38,010 bases of DNA from Acidobacteriota bacterium (GCA_028876385.1 JAGWSF010000043.1:1-38010), one strand, 5' to 3'; shown: positions 18,543 through 27,115, numbered from the stretch's first letter. The notes: generated by a model from the letters alone, not told the origin. Numbers and translations: made by a program.

Positions 18543-19291
18543 CGGCCCTGGCCGCCGGTCCTGGTCGCCGGCGGTGGTGGCTGGTCGTCGTGGCCGTGGT
18601 GGTGGGGGCGATCGTATTGTCCTCTTGCAGCGGGATCACCAGCATCATCGACACCCAGACGGCGCTGCAGAACGCCGGCTTCGGGTCGGTTCAGGTCAAG
18701 CCCGACGTCACCGCCAACACCCTGTCGGTGTCGGTCAGCGTGGACGCGCTGCCCGTGGAGGCCGACGCCCAACGGGTCGCCCTGGTGGTCTGGCAGACCT
18801 TCCACGAGCGCTTCGACCGCCTGAGCATCGCCGTCCACGGCGGGGGCCAGAGGGTCGACGAGAGCTTCACTTTCGGTCAACTCGAAGCGAGCCTGGGCGC
18901 CCGCGACCCCGCCTGGAACCGCACGTCGGTGGAAGCCGGGACGCGCTACTTCGCCTATCTGGTGATCGGGATCGTCGGCGGGGTCCTCGCCCTGGTGGTG
19001 GTCATCGTCCTGCTCGTACAACGGCGTAGACGGCGCCGCCGGCCGCCGTGGACGGGGGGCGCCCCCTGGCCGGGTTACCCCCCGGGTGGTTACCCGCCTG
19101 GTGCGGGTGGTGGTTACCCGCCTGGTGCGGGTGGTGGTTACCCGCCTGGTGCGGGTGGTGGTTACCCGCCTGGTGCGGGTGGTGGTTACCCGCCTGGTCC
19201 GGGTGGTGGCTACCCGCCCCCGGGGTACGGCCGACCCCCTGGTTACCCTGACCGTCCGCCGCCGGCCGACCCGCCCCGGCCCGGGCCCTGA
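18539..19291 (+). CDS. lipoprotein with a C-terminal membrane helix and a GYPPGAGG repeat tail, function unknown
   Basis: I do not recognise a named family. The 250-residue product begins with a basic stretch, a hydrophobic segment and the lipobox LSSC with C30 as the likely lipidated cysteine. An exported domain of about 110 residues follows ([21 protein letters not shown] to GTRYFAY), then a second hydrophobic helix (about residues 140-160). After that come a run of eight Arg and a tail of five near-identical GYPPGAGG units ending in Pro-rich sequence. If the second helix spans the membrane, the repeat tail is cytoplasmic. ATG at 18539 overlaps the purU stop. The repeated Gly/Tyr/Pro tail resembles those of actinobacterial membrane proteins that recruit partners, but no function is assigned. 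Confidence 0.75.
19088..19207 (+). repeat. five tandem 24-base units encoding GYPPGAGG
   Basis: Units of 24 bases start at 19088, 19112, 19136, 19160 and 19184. The first four are identical, and the fifth differs by one base (G to C, changing Ala to Pro). Each begins GGTTACCCGCCTGGTG and encodes one octapeptide in the lipoprotein tail. Near-perfect identity at synonymous positions points to recent expansion by slippage or unequal recombination. Confidence 0.95.
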
Positions 19292-19364
19292 CCCCACCGG
19301 CACGGCGGTGGTCGCCCGGTCTGGCAGGATTGACCCGGTAAGAGACCCACGGGGAGGCGCCGAA

Positions 19365-20381
19365 GTGCAACTGGGAATGGTCGGTCTGGGCCGGATGGGC
19401 GCGAATCTGGTGCGCCGCCTCATGCGGAACGGTCACGAGTGCGTGGTCTTCGACGTCAGCTCCGGGGCGGTGGATGCTCTGGTCGGCGAAGGGGCGACGG
19501 GAGCGACGAGCATCGAGGACTTCGTGTCCAAGCTCGACAAGCCCCGCGCCGCCTGGGTGATGGTGCCGGCCGCCTACACCGGCGACACCGTCGACCGCAT
19601 CGCCGCGGTCATGGAGCCGGGCGACATCATCATCGACGGGGGCAACTCCTACTACCACGACGACATCCACAAGGCCCGACAGCTGAAGGAGAAGGGCATC
19701 CATTACGTGGATGTCGGCACCAGCGGTGGGATCTTCGGTCTGGATCGGGGCTACTGCCTGATGATCGGCGGGGAGAAGGACGTGGTCGAGCACCTCGACC
19801 CGGTGTTCAAGACCATCGCCCCGGGGGTCGAGGCCGCGCCGCGCACCGAGGGTCGGACGGGCGAACCGTCGCCGGCCGAGCAGGGCTACCTGCACTGCGG
19901 GCCCAACGGGGCCGGCCACTTCGTCAAGATGGTGCACAACGGCATCGAGTACGGGCTGATGGCGGCTTACGCCGAGGGTCTGAACATCATCCACAAGGCC
20001 AACGTCGGCAACGATCCCAACGTGGCCGCCGACGCCGAGACCACGCCGCTGTCCAACCCCGATTACTACAAGTACGACATCGACACCGCCGAGGTGGCCG
20101 AGGTGTGGCGCCGGGGAAGCGTGGTCGCCTCGTGGCTGCTCGACCTCACCGCTCACGCCCTCTCGGTGGATCCCCAACTGGGCAGCTTCCACGGCCGGGT
20201 CTCGGACTCGGGTGAGGGTCGCTGGACGCTGATGGCGGCCATCGACGAGGCGGTGCCGGCCCACGTGCTGGCGTCGGCTCTCTTCGAGCGGTTCTCGTCG
20301 CGAGGCCAAGCCGACTACGCCGACAAGCTGCTGTCGGCCATGCGCAAGGAGTTCGGCGGCCACGACGAGAAGGCGTCGTAG
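19365..20381 (+). CDS. gnd: 6-phosphogluconate dehydrogenase, decarboxylating, short NAD-type
   Basis: The enzyme oxidatively decarboxylates 6-phosphogluconate to ribulose 5-phosphate. The 338 residues contain the dinucleotide motif GLGRMGANL, then ECVVFD, where the Asp after the second strand suggests NAD rather than NADP preference. The substrate segment [17 protein letters not shown], the [20 protein letters not shown] motif and [16 protein letters not shown] with the catalytic Lys and His follow. It is the short form rather than the ~470-residue form. GTG at 19365 is chosen because GGGGAGG lies about 8 bases upstream and the Rossmann strand starts immediately. A CAGGAT hexamer (19324-19329) may be its -10. 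It ends 21 bases from the convergent next gene. Confidence 0.94.
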   Translation: MQLGMVGLGRMGANLVRRLMRNGHECVVFDVSSGAVDALVGEGATGATSIEDFVSKLDKPRAAWVMVPAAYTGDTVDRIAAVMEPGDIIIDGGNSYYHDDIHKARQLKEKGIHYVDVGTSGGIFGLDRGYCLMIGGEKDVVEHLDPVFKTIAPGVEAAPRTEGRTGEPSPAEQGYLHCGPNGAGHFVKMVHNGIEYGLMAAYAEGLNIIHKANVGNDPNVAADAETTPLSNPDYYKYDIDTAEVAEVWRRGSVVASWLLDLTAHALSVDPQLGSFHGRVSDSGEGRWTLMAAIDEAVPAHVLASALFERFSSRGQADYADKLLSAMRKEFGGHDEKAS

Positions 20382-20402
20382 GCCACCGTCCGTCGTTTGG
20401 GT

Positions 20403-21029
20403 TCAGCGTCGGCCGCGGCGGGACCGGTGGGCCGAGGCGCTGGCCCTGACCCGGATGTGGCGCCGGTTGGGTGGACCGGTGACCCAGGCCTGTCGCCGAC
20501 GGCTGTAGACGACCAGCCGGCCGCCGCCACCGACGAGCAGCAGGGCAGCCAGTACCAGAAGCACGTCGTTGGCGCCGGTGAAGGCCAGACCCTGCGGGCC
20601 CGGCCCGGCGCCCGCCTGACGGACGGGGTTGGCGCTCACCAGGTGGCCGCCGGCGGAAGCGTTCCCCGCCGCCGACCCAGTGGCGCCTCCCCCGGTCACG
20701 GGGACCGCGGAAGGGGGGCTCGTGGTGGCCGGTGCGGTCGAACCGCCGGGGGTCGTCGTGGCGGTGGTGGTCGCCGGGCCGCCCGGCATCGAAGGGGTGG
20801 TCGTAGGGGTGGTGGTGACCGAGGTCGGGGCGCAGTAGGGAGGCGGCGGGGGGCAGGTCGTGGCCGTTGGCGCGCCGCCTCGGGCCCCGGCCAGCGCCGG
20901 CGCGGCCGGGAAGCTGAGCCAGACCACGGCGGCGGTCAGCGAGCCGACGACGGCGACCGCGGCGCCGACCCGCAGGCGGGACACCCACCCGGTCGAGCGC
21001 CGCCTGCTCTGCGGTGGTTGGTGGCCCAT
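20403..21029 (-). CDS. cell-wall-anchored Pro/Thr-rich protein with LAFTG sorting signal
   Basis: The 208-residue product has a basic N-terminus and signal helix ending near PALAGA. A low-complexity Pro/Thr/Gly/Ala-rich stalk follows, then the pentapeptide LAFTG at residues 148-152, a hydrophobic segment (VLLVLAALLLVGGGG) and Arg residues (YSRRRQ). LAxTG is the preferred motif of class E sortases in high-GC Gram-positives, so covalent wall attachment is predicted. The charged tail is unusually long, about 30 residues beyond the helix. No globular domain is visible. ATG at 21029 has GAGGAC as ribosome site. The only sortase-like protein in the window lacks catalytic residues, so an active enzyme must be elsewhere. 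Confidence 0.82.
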   Translation of the reverse strand: MGHQPPQSRRRSTGWVSRLRVGAAVAVVGSLTAAVVWLSFPAAPALAGARGGAPTATTCPPPPPYCAPTSVTTTPTTTPSMPGGPATTTATTTPGGSTAPATTSPPSAVPVTGGGATGSAAGNASAGGHLVSANPVRQAGAGPGPQGLAFTGANDVLLVLAALLLVGGGGRLVVYSRRRQAWVTGPPNRRHIRVRASASAHRSRRGRR

Positions 21030-21047
21030 TGCGTCCTCGGAGCGGAA

Positions 21048-21053
21048 AAGCTA
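21048..21053 (-). promoter_or_regulatory. -10-like hexamer TAGCTT for the LAFTG protein gene
   Basis: On the minus strand TAGCTT precedes the start codon by 18 bases, leaving a short leader with GAGGAC. An A8 tract lies about 55 bases further upstream on this strand (21116-21109). No -35 box is evident. It would allow expression independent of pspA, 126 bases upstream. Confidence 0.3.
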
Positions 21054-21155
21054 TCAGAGGTCCTGGTTCTGCCCCTCCGTGAAGCGCGCTGATGAACTAT
21101 TTGTGAGCTTTTTTTTCCCGGGTCAGGTGTCAGGGCACCCTGAAAGGGCAGGGTC

Positions 21156-21974
21156 TCAGCTGTCCTCCACCGGGGCCTGCTCCTGGGGGGATGCAGTGGT
21201 CTCCGAGGGGGTGCCCGCACCCAGCTCGCCGCTTGCGGTGCGGCCCGGTCCGAGGCTCATCTCGGCCCGGATGGAGTCGAGACGGCTGCGGGCCTCCGAA
21301 CCCATCGATGCCTGCTCGACCTCGAGCATCCGGGCTTCGACCGTCTGGCCGCCGAGCTCGGACGCTCCGATGGCCCGGGCGTAACGGGCCTCGATCTTGG
21401 AGCGCACCTGATCGAGGGACGGGGCCGTCTGATCCACGGTGCTGCTCAGGCTGTTCATGGCGGAGTTGAGCTGCTCCTGCATCTTGGCCTGGTCGAGCTG
21501 GGAGAGCAGCTTCTGGCGTTCGGCCAACTTCTGCTGTAGAGCCAACGAGTTCTGCTGGACGGCCGAGCGGGCCTGGTCGGCAGCCTGCGCCGACTGCAGG
21601 CTGAGCGTCTTCAGGTCGTTGACCTGGTTCTCGGTGGCGATCAGGCGGTTGGCGAAGGCTTCCGCGGTCTGGTTGTACTCCCGGGCCTTGGCCTGGTCGC
21701 CGGCCTTCTCGGCCTCCTCGGCCATCATGAGCGCCTGGCGGGTGGAACGGTTGATCTTCTCCAGCTCCTCCATGGCTCGGTTCAGCTGGAGCTCGTGCTG
21801 CTTCTGGTTGGCCACCACGTTGGCGGCCTGCTCCACCAGGCGGCGGTGCTGGTCCTGAGCTTCGGCGATGGCCTGCTCCAACTGGATCTTGGGGTCGGCC
21901 TTCTCCTCGAAGCGGCTGTTGGACCGGGCGCCGAAGTAGGCCCAGCGCTTCCGCAGCACATCCATCATTCCCAT
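21156..21974 (-). CDS. pspA: phage shock protein A / IM30 family protein
   Basis: PspA proteins bind the inner face of damaged membranes as ESCRT-III-like oligomers. The 272 residues are almost entirely helical coiled coil rich in Gln, Glu, Ala and Leu. They begin MGMMDVLRKRWAYFGARSNSRFEEKADPKIQLEQAIAEAQDQHRRLVEQAANVVANQ, matching the PspA N-terminal amphipathic helix and first hairpin. A disordered Pro/Thr/Glu-rich tail of about 40 residues ends the protein. It lies 4 bases downstream of a membrane protein gene in the same direction, so the two form an operon. Confidence 0.93.
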   Translation of the reverse strand: MGMMDVLRKRWAYFGARSNSRFEEKADPKIQLEQAIAEAQDQHRRLVEQAANVVANQKQHELQLNRAMEELEKINRSTRQALMMAEEAEKAGDQAKAREYNQTAEAFANRLIATENQVNDLKTLSLQSAQAADQARSAVQQNSLALQQKLAERQKLLSQLDQAKMQEQLNSAMNSLSSTVDQTAPSLDQVRSKIEARYARAIGASELGGQTVEARMLEVEQASMGSEARSRLDSIRAEMSLGPGRTASGELGAGTPSETTASPQEQAPVEDS

Positions 21975-21978
21975 GAGT

Positions 21979-22812
21979 TCATGCTAAGGCTTCAGGGCCT
22001 CTGGCGGAGTTCTGGCTTTCGGCCACCCCGGCCTGGAGGGACTCGAGCTGGTCGTCGAGGTCCACCAGCACGCTCGAGACGGTGTCTATGCCGCCGCCGT
22101 CGCCGGCTTCCACCGACAGGGTGTAGAGGTGGGTGACCGACTCGTCGAGACGGGCCACGATGGTGCGGAGTCGGTCGTGCACCGATTCGGACGCCTGGCG
22201 GGCGGTGTGCGCCGCCCTGATCTGCATGGCGATGGCCTCTTCGCGCCGACTGAGCTCGGCGGCCCGCCCGTCGGCCCGGTCTCCCAGGGCCACCCGCTCC
22301 ACCCGGGTACGTTCGAGCTCCTCGGCCAGCGCCTGCTGGGATGGGCCCCCGCCGGGCAGGGGGGCACCCGTCCAGCCGGTGAGCGCAGCGCCGTGAGCGG
22401 CGATGGTGCCGACGGCGGCGAACTCCCGGTAGAAGGCCGGGCGCAGGCCTCGCACCCGGTCGCTCAACGGACCGGGGGGCCACATGTCGAGCACCTGATC
22501 GAATCGGGTCTGGCTGGACGCCGCCTGCTGCACCAGCGCCCGCCACGGCTCGGGTACCGACCACGGGTCGAGGGGGGCCGGCCGGGGGAGGGCGGCGCGC
22601 TCCCGGCGGCGCCTGGCGACCACCGCGGCCATCATGCGGCCGGTCCAGCCGACTACGGCCAGGATGACGGCCACCGGAAGGGAATGGTCGAGCACCCCGA
22701 TCCCGGCCCCCGCCGCAGTGACGGCAATGGCCGTCGGCGACACCGCAGCGCGCACCAGCGCCGGATGGGCCGTTACCGGCCGACGTTCGGCGGGGACGGG
22801 CAGATTGGGCAC
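21979..22812 (-). CDS. two-helix membrane protein co-transcribed with pspA, PspM-like by context
   Basis: The 277-residue protein has two adjacent hydrophobic segments near residues 23-62 (AVSPTAIAVTAAGAGIGVLDH and SLPVAVILAVVGWTGRMMAAVVA). A basic stretch, a Pro/Trp-rich region (PLDPWSVPEPWRALVQQAA), and a long helical C-terminal half with heptad-like Glu/Arg/Leu spacing follow. No named domain is recognised with confidence. Mycobacteria encode a two-helix membrane partner of PspA (PspM) of similar size next to pspA. Topology and neighbourhood suggest a similar job here, although the gene order is reversed. GTG at 22812 sits 7 bases after a TACCCT hexamer (minus strand), so it may be leaderless. 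Confidence 0.6.
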   Translation of the reverse strand: MPNLPVPAERRPVTAHPALVRAAVSPTAIAVTAAGAGIGVLDHSLPVAVILAVVGWTGRMMAAVVARRRRERAALPRPAPLDPWSVPEPWRALVQQAASSQTRFDQVLDMWPPGPLSDRVRGLRPAFYREFAAVGTIAAHGAALTGWTGAPLPGGGPSQQALAEELERTRVERVALGDRADGRAAELSRREEAIAMQIRAAHTARQASESVHDRLRTIVARLDESVTHLYTLSVEAGDGGGIDTVSSVLVDLDDQLESLQAGVAESQNSARGPEALA

Positions 22813-22819
22813 TGCGGCC

Positions 22820-22861
22820 AGGGTAGGCCCACCCGGCTGGCTCGAGGTGGCGAGGTAGCCT
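22820..22861. promoter_or_regulatory. back-to-back leaderless-type promoters between the PspM-like gene and proA
   Basis: The 55-base divergent gap carries TACCCT on the minus strand (22825-22820), 7 bases before that gene's GTG, and TAGCCT on the plus strand (22856-22861), 6 bases before the proA GTG. Neither start has a ribosome site. Two outward-facing -10 boxes only 30 bases apart imply competition for polymerase or shared control. Confidence 0.45.
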
Positions 22862-22867
22862 CAGACG

Positions 22868-24121
22868 GTGGGAACCAGCGCAATCGCCGAGTTGGGCCAG
22901 CGGGCCCGGGCGGCCAGCCGGGTCGTGGCTCTGGCCTCCGCCCAGCAGAAGAACGAAGGCCTCCTCCTCGCCGCCGATCTGCTCGAGGGCCGCGGCGAGG
23001 AGGTCCTGGCGGCCAACGCCGATGACGTGGCCGAAGCCGTCCGGGCCGGGGTGACCGCCGCGGTGGTCGACCGGCTGCGGCTGAGCGCGGCCCGGGTCGC
23101 GTCGATGGCCGCCGGGTTACGCCAGGTGGCCGCCCTCGACGATCCCGTCGGCGAGGTGGTGCGGGGCTGGGTCCGGCCCAACGGCCTGCAGATCCGCCAG
23201 GTGCGGGTGCCGCTCGGCGTGGTCGCCATCATCTACGAGAATCGCCCCAACGTGACCAGTGACGCCGCCGGCCTGTGCCTCAAGGCTGGCAACGCGGCCT
23301 TCCTGCGGGGCAGTTCGGCGGCACTGAAATCCAACCAGGCCATCGCCGCGGTGCTGCGCGAAGCCTACGGCAAGGCGTCCCTGCCGCCCGACGCACTGGT
23401 CCTGGTGGAGGACACGAGCTACGAGTCGGCCCGGCAGTTCATGCAGCTCGATGGGTGCATCGACTGTCTCATCCCCCGTGGCGGGCCGTCGCTCATCGCC
23501 GCCGTCAAGGAGCACGCCACCGTTCCCTACGTGATCGACGGTGACGGCAACTGCCACGTGTACGTGGACGCCTCGGCCGACCTCGAGATGGCCGCCGACA
23601 TCGTGGCCAACGCCAAGACCCAGCGGCCGAGCGTGTGCAACGCCGCCGAGTCGCTCGTCGTGCACCGATCGGTCGCCGAGCGGTTCCTGCCCGAAGTGGC
23701 GGCGCGCCTCGTTGGGGTCGAGCTGCGAGGGGACCCGGCCACCGCGGCCATCCTCGGAGCCGACCGGGTGACCCCGGCCACCGACGACGACTATGCCCGG
23801 GAATTCCTGGACCTCATTCTCAGCGTGAGGGTCGTCGACGGTATCGACGAGGCCATCGAGCACGTCCGTCGCTACAGCAGCGGGCACACCGAGGCCATAG
23901 TGACCGCCGACCTGGCGGCGGCGCGCCGTTTCCAGCGGGAGGTCGACGCCGCGGCGGTGGTGGTCAACGCGTCCACCCGCTTCACCGACGGCGAGGAGTT
24001 CGGCTTCGGCGCCGAGATCGGCATCAGCACCCAGAAGCTCCACGCCCGTGGCCCCATGGGCCTGCGCGAGCTGACGACCACCAAGTACTTGGTCGAGGGG
24101 ACCGGTCAGGTGCGGGGCTAA
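22868..24121 (+). CDS. proA: gamma-glutamyl phosphate reductase
   Basis: ProA reduces glutamyl 5-phosphate to glutamate semialdehyde, the second step of proline synthesis. The 417-residue length is normal for the family. Motifs include [52 protein letters not shown], the catalytic Cys257 in [10 protein letters not shown], and the C-terminal [30 protein letters not shown] at 22868 is chosen because a TAGCCT hexamer lies 6 bases upstream and the protein length then matches. It is separated from proB by four genes on the same strand or inverted, unlike the common proBA pair. Confidence 0.97.
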   Translation: MGTSAIAELGQRARAASRVVALASAQQKNEGLLLAADLLEGRGEEVLAANADDVAEAVRAGVTAAVVDRLRLSAARVASMAAGLRQVAALDDPVGEVVRGWVRPNGLQIRQVRVPLGVVAIIYENRPNVTSDAAGLCLKAGNAAFLRGSSAALKSNQAIAAVLREAYGKASLPPDALVLVEDTSYESARQFMQLDGCIDCLIPRGGPSLIAAVKEHATVPYVIDGDGNCHVYVDASADLEMAADIVANAKTQRPSVCNAAESLVVHRSVAERFLPEVAARLVGVELRGDPATAAILGADRVTPATDDDYAREFLDLILSVRVVDGIDEAIEHVRRYSSGHTEAIVTADLAAARRFQREVDAAAVVVNASTRFTDGEEFGFGAEIGISTQKLHARGPMGLRELTTTKYLVEGTGQVRG

Positions 24122-24198
24122 CCCCCCCTTTTGCTGCTGGCCGTATCGGCCGCGTCGTGTGGCACGGAGGGCCCGACCTGAACAGGCCCGGCGAGCGG

Positions 24199-26061
24199 TC
24201 AGATGGCCGAGAAGGTGATGGTGCCGGTGTAGGTGCCGGCCGGAGTCGAGGTGGGCACCAGCAGGGTGAGGGTGCCGTCGATCTGCGCTGCGCCATCGCC
24301 GGACGGGCTGGTGGCGAAGCTCTGCGGTGCCGAGGACAGCCCGGGCGGGCTGGCGGAAACGGCCGGGTTGTGGGCCGTGAGATCAGTGAACGACACGCTG
24401 CCGGGGAACGTGGCGGCATGCGAGCAGACCGAGGTCACGGGCGCTGTACCCGGCACGCAGGTGCCGCCGAGGAGGGTGGCGCCGGTGAAGCCCAGGCCCG
24501 AGGCCGGGATCACGCCGCCGCTACCGTCGGTGAGATCGCTGGCCGCCACCGAGAGGGTCCAGCTGGGATCCCCAGCGAGTGTGCTGGTCACAACGATCTG
24601 CTGAGAGGCGGGAAGGAGGGGATCGGGGAAGACCGCCGAGGTCTGGAGGTAGGTGCCGTCGGAGCTCAGCGTCGGGGCGGGCAGGACGAACGGGTTGCTG
24701 GCGGTGTACGGGGTGGTGATGGTCAGGGTGCCGGGAAGGACCGTCGCTTGGAGGCTCTGCTGGTCGATGCAGACGCTGTTGACTCCGGGGCACTGCGACA
24801 CGAACGACACGGCGGTGGGAAGGCCGGGACTCAGGCCGGTCAGGGACTGGGCGTAGACGAGCCCGCCACCGGTGGTGATGTGGTAGTCGAGGAGGGTTGC
24901 GGACTGGAAGCCGCCCACGAACAGGTTGGCGTCATCGGGTGAGACGTTCAAGGTGGTGATGGTGGAGGTGCCGGCATAGGCGACGGACCCGTTGGGGGTG
25001 AGCACACCGGAGACCAGCTGGGCGCTGGCCAGGTTGCCGTTGACGTCCTGGTAGTAGACCGTGCCGTCCGATCCGACGGCCAGGGCCTGGCCGGAGCTGG
25101 CGCTGCCACTGTTGGTGATGGTTCCCGTGGAGGTGAGGGGGCCGGCGGCGGGGTAGTAGGTGACCCCTCCCTGGGAACAGGCGGCGCTGTAGAGCTCTTT
25201 GCTGTCAGGGGAGAACCTGACGTCGGTGGGGCAGGTCTGGGCGCTATGGCCGAGGGAGGTGAGGGTCCCGCCGGACGGGGTGCAGCTGGCTCCACCTTGG
25301 CTGCAGCCGGTGGCGAAGAGGGCCACGTACCCCGAGACGGTGGTGTTGTTGCCCGGGTAGGCGGTGGCCACCATGGAGCCATCGGGGGAGACCGCAAGCC
25401 CGTCGACGATCACGTTGGTCAGTGTCGAGGTCGCCGTCGGGTTCAGGGTGCCGTCGGCGTTAATCTGAAAGGCGTTGAGCTCGGGGGAGCTCATGGCGTT
25501 CGGGGACCCACCGGTGTAGAGGATGGTGCCCGCCGCGTTCGCAGCTATCGACGTGGCGCTGATGGGGGCGCCCCCGGCGTCCTTCAGCGACTGCGTCGTC
25601 TTGTAGCTCAGGACTCCGGTGTAGACGTTGATGGAGAAGACCGACAAGGTGACGTTCGGCTTGTCACCGAGGTTGAGCACGTAGAGATAGCCGGACGTGC
25701 GGGCCATGTCGAGGGTGAGGCCGGTCCGGGGCGCCACTACGTAGGATCCGTCATAGCCGAGGCCGCCGCTGTTGTAGGGCGAACCGGCCAGCGGGGATGC
25801 CGTGCCCGACGAGCTCAGGCTGTAGCCCGCCACCATGTTGGTCTGGGCCACCCCGTTGACGGGGGCCGGGTTCTCGTTGACGTAGACGAAGGTCGGCAGT
25901 CCTGCTGACGAGGCCGCAGACGCTGTCTGGGAGTGAACAAGGGCGGCCAGCGGTGAGAGCACCGAGGCCACCACCACAGCCGCGAGCCTCCGGGCCCACC
26001 GCTTACGGCGACCTGTGGCGAATCCAATGTCGGCGCCGCCCCAGCGGTCCCGGCTGACCAT
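24199..26061 (-). CDS. secreted beta-propeller (lactonase-like repeats) protein
   Basis: The 620-residue protein has a long basic leader and signal sequence (RLAAVVVASVLSPLAALVHS) with probable cleavage after TASA. Repeated blade-like units follow, each with a Gly-Tyr or Leu-Tyr strand and an SPDG-type turn: SGYLYVLNLGDKPNVTLSVFSINVYTG, AGTILYTGG, GLAVSPDGSMVATAYPG, VRFSPDSKELYSAAC, NVSPDDANLFVGG. These resemble the seven-bladed lactonase/YVTN propellers. The last ~150 residues look like an immunoglobulin-like or WxL-like surface domain ending TYTGTITFSAI. No enzymatic residues can be assigned. It faces proA tail to tail (77-base gap), and its upstream region carries 11-base repeats like a PHO box. 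Confidence 0.75.
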   Translation of the reverse strand: MVSRDRWGGADIGFATGRRKRWARRLAAVVVASVLSPLAALVHSQTASAASSAGLPTFVYVNENPAPVNGVAQTNMVAGYSLSSSGTASPLAGSPYNSGGLGYDGSYVVAPRTGLTLDMARTSGYLYVLNLGDKPNVTLSVFSINVYTGVLSYKTTQSLKDAGGAPISATSIAANAAGTILYTGGSPNAMSSPELNAFQINADGTLNPTATSTLTNVIVDGLAVSPDGSMVATAYPGNNTTVSGYVALFATGCSQGGASCTPSGGTLTSLGHSAQTCPTDVRFSPDSKELYSAACSQGGVTYYPAAGPLTSTGTITNSGSASSGQALAVGSDGTVYYQDVNGNLASAQLVSGVLTPNGSVAYAGTSTITTLNVSPDDANLFVGGFQSATLLDYHITTGGGLVYAQSLTGLSPGLPTAVSFVSQCPGVNSVCIDQQSLQATVLPGTLTITTPYTASNPFVLPAPTLSSDGTYLQTSAVFPDPLLPASQQIVVTSTLAGDPSWTLSVAASDLTDGSGGVIPASGLGFTGATLLGGTCVPGTAPVTSVCSHAATFPGSVSFTDLTAHNPAVSASPPGLSSAPQSFATSPSGDGAAQIDGTLTLLVPTSTPAGTYTGTITFSAI

Positions 26062-26111
26062 CGGGCCATCATCACAGCCTGACTGCGGGCCAGGAAGGCG
26101 ATTGCGGCGGA

Positions 26112-26144
26112 GTTAACACACAGTTGGCTGGCGGTTCACCTTCT
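26112..26144. promoter_or_regulatory. three 11-base direct repeats resembling a PHO box
   Basis: GTTAACACACA (26112-26122), GTTGGCTGGCG (26123-26133) and GTTCACCTTCT (26134-26144) follow one another with exact 11-base periodicity of GTT. Actinobacterial PhoP and RegX3-type regulators bind tandem 11-base units of the form GTTCACC. The site lies 51-83 bases upstream of the propeller gene start (minus strand), in the 129-base gap before the lipoprotein gene end. The middle unit matches the consensus poorly. A phosphate response is inference. Confidence 0.4.
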
Positions 26145-26190
26145 CGCCTTGCCAACGTTGCGGAACGCCCCCAAGGACACGTCGTGCGAG

Positions 26191-26838
26191 CTATTTGAGG
26201 TTGGCGTACTGCGTGGTCGCCCATTCGTTGAACTGGACGGGGAGTGCGGTCATCTGGAGCAGGTTTATGTAGACGACAGACGCGTAGTAGACGCCGTGGG
26301 TCATGACGACCCCGTACTCCCATTCCCCCGAATAGGCCTTGGTGGCTTTGATTTCCGTGGCGCCTGGGACCGGAGCGAATGGCTGGCGCGTGGGAGCCGA
26401 TCCGGTGAGGGTCTGGCCTGCTGTGCGGGCCAGGTAGCTGGAAGCGTCAGCTGCGGTATCGAACTGCATGATGGTGATGGTGAGAGCCTCGTTGGTGGAG
26501 TTGTTCACATAGTTGTCCCGGTAGCCGGCCACGAAGCCGGCTTTGGCCGCAGTGCCTCCGCCACCGAGAGTGGAGAAGGCTGCGGGCGTGATCGATCCGG
26601 TCGCACCCACGGTGGCGTCCTCTTGGTATTCGATCTCGGGCTTTATCAGCAGGCCACGTAGCCGGGATCCGGCTTCTTCGGCGGGCGTAAGGGTCGTGGA
26701 GGTCGTGATCTGCCCCGCGACTGTCGTTCCGGTTCCGTTGCCGCTGGCCGCGCGGGGATGGCCGCCGCCGGTGCAACCGGACAGAATGGCTCCGGCACAT
26801 ACGAAGGCTACGAATGAGGTTGTTCTCCAGCGGTTCAT
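26191..26838 (-). CDS. lipoprotein of unknown function
   Basis: The 215-residue product begins MNRWRTTSFVAFVCAGAILSGC, a lipoprotein signal with lipobox LSGC and acylated Cys22. A Gly/Thr-rich linker follows, then a mature domain of about 160 residues with two segments (AGFVAGYRDNYVNNSTNEALTITIMQF; SGEWEYGVVMTHGVYYASVVYINLL) that look like mixed alpha/beta strands. I recognise no family. ATG at 26838 is preferred over an upstream GTG at 26877 because AGGGAG lies 8 bases before it. It is divergent from pstB across a 277-base gap (26839-27115). That gap carries single GTTCAC motifs on each strand (about 26949 and 27005) but no tandem PHO repeat I can confirm. It may be an accessory surface receptor of the transporter, which is inference. 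Confidence 0.75.
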   Translation of the reverse strand: MNRWRTTSFVAFVCAGAILSGCTGGGHPRAASGNGTGTTVAGQITTSTTLTPAEEAGSRLRGLLIKPEIEYQEDATVGATGSITPAAFSTLGGGGTAAKAGFVAGYRDNYVNNSTNEALTITIMQFDTAADASSYLARTAGQTLTGSAPTRQPFAPVPGATEIKATKAYSGEWEYGVVMTHGVYYASVVYINLLQMTALPVQFNEWATTQYANLK

Positions 26839-27115
26839 CTGTACTGCTCCCTGCTTCTGTATTCGCCCAAATGCCACCGCGAGCCGACCCGCAGCCTGCC
26901 GGTCCGGCGTCTCAGGCGCCCGATCCGGGTCCGTTCGGAGCCCGGGTGTTCACGGCGCCGATTCTTACCACGACACTCAACATCGCCATGATGGCAAGGT
27001 GAACGGAAAATGACCGAGCGTCGAACTCTGGGGTGATATCGACCCAACCGGTCGAGCGCCTGATCGACCCTTGCTACCGTTCGACGATCCGTACTTGTGG
27101 CAAAACGAGGGACTG

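Noticed and set aside
19088..19207. CRISPR-like array
   Set aside because: The repeats are contiguous without spacers and are in-frame octapeptide codons.
19086..19364. Upstream extension of gnd through the 24-base repeats
   Set aside because: It reads the repeat array in a second frame as repetitive VVVTRLVR; the Rossmann fold starts at GTG 19365 with a good ribosome site.
21109..21116. T8 run as an intrinsic terminator
   Set aside because: It is on the plus strand with no hairpin before it and no plus-strand gene to terminate; for pspA it reads as an A-run.
24139..24152. GGCCG/CGGCC hairpin in the proA-propeller gap as a bidirectional terminator
   Set aside because: The stem is five pairs and no T-run follows on either strand.
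26149..26661. 170-codon plus-strand frame that the PHO-like repeats might control
   Set aside because: It is the antisense shadow of the lipoprotein gene, which has a clear signal peptide, lipobox and ribosome site.
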